DNA of 8,443 nt. It comes from Schlesneria sp. Its GTDB lineage: Bacteria; Planctomycetota; Planctomycetia; Planctomycetales; Planctomycetaceae. The notes under the pieces were generated by a model. It was not told the origin of the DNA, made no database searches, and was given only the letters and a program-made list of their open reading frames with translations. Shown piece by piece: positions 6,562 through 8,443 of this stretch. How positions within the stretch are numbered: the stretch's first letter is position 1; each line of letters opens with the position of its first letter. A program made the translations under genes and the position numbers. The stretch lies in NCBI GenBank assembly GCA_025353525.1, contig JANXOO010000918.1:1-8443 (forward strand), in the 5' to 3' direction.

Positions 6562-8443
6562 CTATTTTTTTCCGTGCGCCGCAGACGAAGCGGTTGACCG
6601 GAGCGTCGTCAGAAATTCGACCAGATCGCGAATTTCCGATTTGGTCAGCTTTTTCACCATGTCATCCGGCATCCCGGATTTCCCGATCGCCCTTTCTTCA
6701 ATTTCTGATTTGACGATCGTGACGATTTGCCCGTCGGGCAGTTGCAATTGAAGTCGTTCGCCGTCATCACTTTTGACAATTCCTGCGTAGACTTTGCCGT
6801 TGGATAACTCGATAACCGCCGTTTCAAATCCTTTGGCAATCTGCTTGCTCGGATCGACGACCGCCTCCAGTAAATAGTCACGATTTTTGTCGAGTCCGAT
6901 GCGGGAAAGATCAGGTCCGACGTCCCCACCTGAAGCGTCGATCTTATGGCATCGCCGGCACGAAACGTCGGCGCGGCCAAAGAAAATCTCCCGGCCACGG
7001 TCGCAATCGCCACCGACCAATGCTTCGCGATAGTCCTTCAAGTGATCGCCTGCCAGGCGATTTTTTTCGAATGCCGCAATCTTTTTCTTCAAATCGTCGG
7101 TACCTCGTCGATGTGCTGCCATGAGCAAATCGAGAGACACGGCTGGCGAGGCGCCACCTGCCAGCAACTTGTCGCACCAGCGGGACAGGACAGCGTCAGC
7201 ATCGTCTCGCCGCATCGTTGCCAGAGCAGCAATCGCACCTTGCTGTTCCCGAACGGAATCGCTGTCAATGGTCTCTTCCATCGATCGGACCGCCCGAGCC
7301 GGATCCAGCCCCCCCAACACGCGACGGGCCTCGCTGCGCACAACCGGCTCGGTGTCTTTCAGGCCCCGTTCGATCGAAATCGCCAGCTCGGAACTCTTTA
7401 ACGACTGAAGTGCGGCCAACGCTGAAACTCGCAATGTTGCGGTCGAGTTTTTAGCATCTTTGAGGATTTCAACCAGAAAGGGTTCTACGTCGGTAATCTC
7501 GTAGTGCGCAGCAAGCTTTGCTCCCGCTTCGCGCAGTTTCGGTTCGGCGGCGAAAATTGACCCCAACTGCGGACGCACGATCGAAGCGATATCGACGCTG
7601 CGATCCGGAAGAGCTCGGAACTGGTTCGTGACGCGATCGAGCGGACCAGGCGAATTCCAGGAATCCAGCTCTTCCAGTGCTTCAAGCCGCAAATGGCTAT
7701 CGCCCAGCGGGTTCGCCGCGAAAGCAGCAACAGCCTCTGCGTTTTCTTTCGTTCCAAGCCGATAGTTGGCACTCAAAACACGTCGCAACACCGGATCCGA
7801 AAGTCCCGGGTGGTCGAGCAACCGTGCCAGGGCCGGCATCGCGTCCGGAATCGGAAGGTCGTGAATTGCCCTGGCCGCTTCAGCAACAACCAAAGGGTCA
7901 GGATCGTTCAGAAATGCCGCCAGTCCAGGGTGCGCCAACCGGCGAAGAGCCACAGCAGCCCCGATTCGGATCGCAGAAACCGGCATCTTGACGGTCGCCA
8001 GCAATTCGTCCGGAGTCGCCGTTCCGGCGAGTCCCATTACTAACGCGTGCCGTAATGTCGGATCTGCATCGGCGTTCTCGGCCAGGGCTTCCATCAGCGG
8101 AACGACGGCCGGTTTGTATTTCAGTTTGCCGATAGCAATTGCGGCGAGTGATCGAACTCGCCCGTCGTGATCTTTGATCAGTCGCATCAGGCCCGTCGCA
8201 GCGCCCTGATAGCGAGCGTCGCCAAACACGCGAGCAACGTGCGAGCGGACTTCCGGTTCCTTGTCATCCATCAACGCCAAAAGTGGTTCGAGGACCAGGG
8301 GATCGTGTCGCCCCATTTGACCGAGCCCCTGAATTGCGTGAACGCGAGCGTAAAGACCGTCTCCCTGCGTCGCTGCCGTGGTCAGTTCTTTCGAGGCCGT
8401 CTTTTTTGCCAGCGACATCTGAGCCCGCAGTCGAACCCGGGAA
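6562..8443 (-). CDS. HEAT-repeat protein with C-terminal CxxCH heme-binding domain, partial (5' end beyond right edge)
   Basis: An ATG exists at 8418, but the frame stays open to the window edge and the upstream residues ('RVRLRAQ') read as more HEAT repeat, so the true start lies outside. Numbering from that ATG, residues 1-460 are helical HEAT/PBS-lyase-type repeats of about 31 residues, seen by recurring 'VR..A' helices (for example 'PEVRSHVARVFGD', 'GRVRSLAAIAIGKL', 'PVVRSEARRVLGGL'). Residues about 470-607 form a heme domain: 'GREIFFGRADVSCRRCHK' places the CxxCH at 487-491, then 'GGDVGPDLSRIG', and 'KSGMPDD' with M583 as candidate distal heme ligand. This layout matches the Pirellula/Verrucomicrobium-type putative heme-binding domain (TIGR02603), often joined to an N-terminal membrane-bound dehydrogenase or NHL-like propeller, which would lie off the window. 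It is probably a periplasmic electron-transfer module of a sugar or alcohol dehydrogenase (inference). The stop is TAG at 6562-6564. The product ends in a short polar tail. Confidence 0.9.
   Translation of the reverse strand, partial: SRVRLRAQMSLAKKTASKELTTAATQGDGLYARVHAIQGLGQMGRHDPLVLEPLLALMDDKEPEVRSHVARVFGDARYQGAATGLMRLIKDHDGRVRSLAAIAIGKLKYKPAVVPLMEALAENADADPTLRHALVMGLAGTATPDELLATVKMPVSAIRIGAAVALRRLAHPGLAAFLNDPDPLVVAEAARAIHDLPIPDAMPALARLLDHPGLSDPVLRRVLSANYRLGTKENAEAVAAFAANPLGDSHLRLEALEELDSWNSPGPLDRVTNQFRALPDRSVDIASIVRPQLGSIFAAEPKLREAGAKLAAHYEITDVEPFLVEILKDAKNSTATLRVSALAALQSLKSSELAISIERGLKDTEPVVRSEARRVLGGLDPARAVRSMEETIDSDSVREQQGAIAALATMRRDDADAVLSRWCDKLLAGGASPAVSLDLLMAAHRRGTDDLKKKIAAFEKNRLAGDHLKDYREALVGGDCDRGREIFFGRADVSCRRCHKIDASGGDVGPDLSRIGLDKNRDYLLEAVVDPSKQIAKGFETAVIELSNGKVYAGIVKSDDGERLQLQLPDGQIVTIVKSEIEERAIGKSGMPDDMVKKLTKSEIRDLVEFLTTLRSTASSAAHGKK

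Noticed and set aside
8418..8418. ATG at 8418 as the start of the HEAT/cytochrome gene
   Set aside because: The frame remains open to the window edge and the upstream codons continue a HEAT-like helix, so the gene almost certainly starts outside the window.

Overview
The window looks like a planctomycete chromosome segment, most likely from the Planctomycetales. Three protein types support this: a HEAT-repeat protein ending in the CxxCH heme-binding domain typical of Planctomycetes and Verrucomicrobia; a secreted PQQ-type beta-propeller opening with the 'DWPQ.LGPQRNG' signature common in this phylum; and a giant Ser/Thr/Gly/Asn-rich repeat protein with an N-terminal LEPR-XLL-like motif. The genus cannot be fixed from the sequence alone.

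All four supported genes lie on the minus strand and are read from right to left. From the right edge: (1) 8443-6562, the 3' part of a HEAT-repeat/cytochrome-c-like protein whose start lies outside the window. (2) A 417-base intergenic stretch (6145-6561) with weak inverted repeats and probably the promoter of the next gene. (3) 6144-2737, a 1135-residue predicted surface or exported protein made almost entirely of about 14 imperfect 67-74-residue beta-strand repeats. It is followed by a clear intrinsic terminator at 2674-2632. (4) 2511-1270, a secreted PQQ/BamB-like beta-propeller protein. (5) A 191-base gap holding a nested imperfect palindrome (1103-1224) that resembles both a bidirectional terminator and a REP/MITE-type repeat. 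(6) 1078 to beyond the left edge, a degenerate Gfo/Idh/MocA-type oxidoreductase-like protein that appears to run into a C-terminal membrane segment.

The genes are probably not one operon. A terminator separates the repeat protein from the propeller gene, and structured gaps separate the other pairs. Three of the four products are likely exported or membrane-associated, but the sequence does not show a shared pathway. I see no tRNA, rRNA, CRISPR array, transposase or phage gene. The most notable points are the alternating two-unit organisation of the repeat protein, the nested palindrome, and the loss of the usual cofactor and catalytic motifs in the oxidoreductase-like protein.
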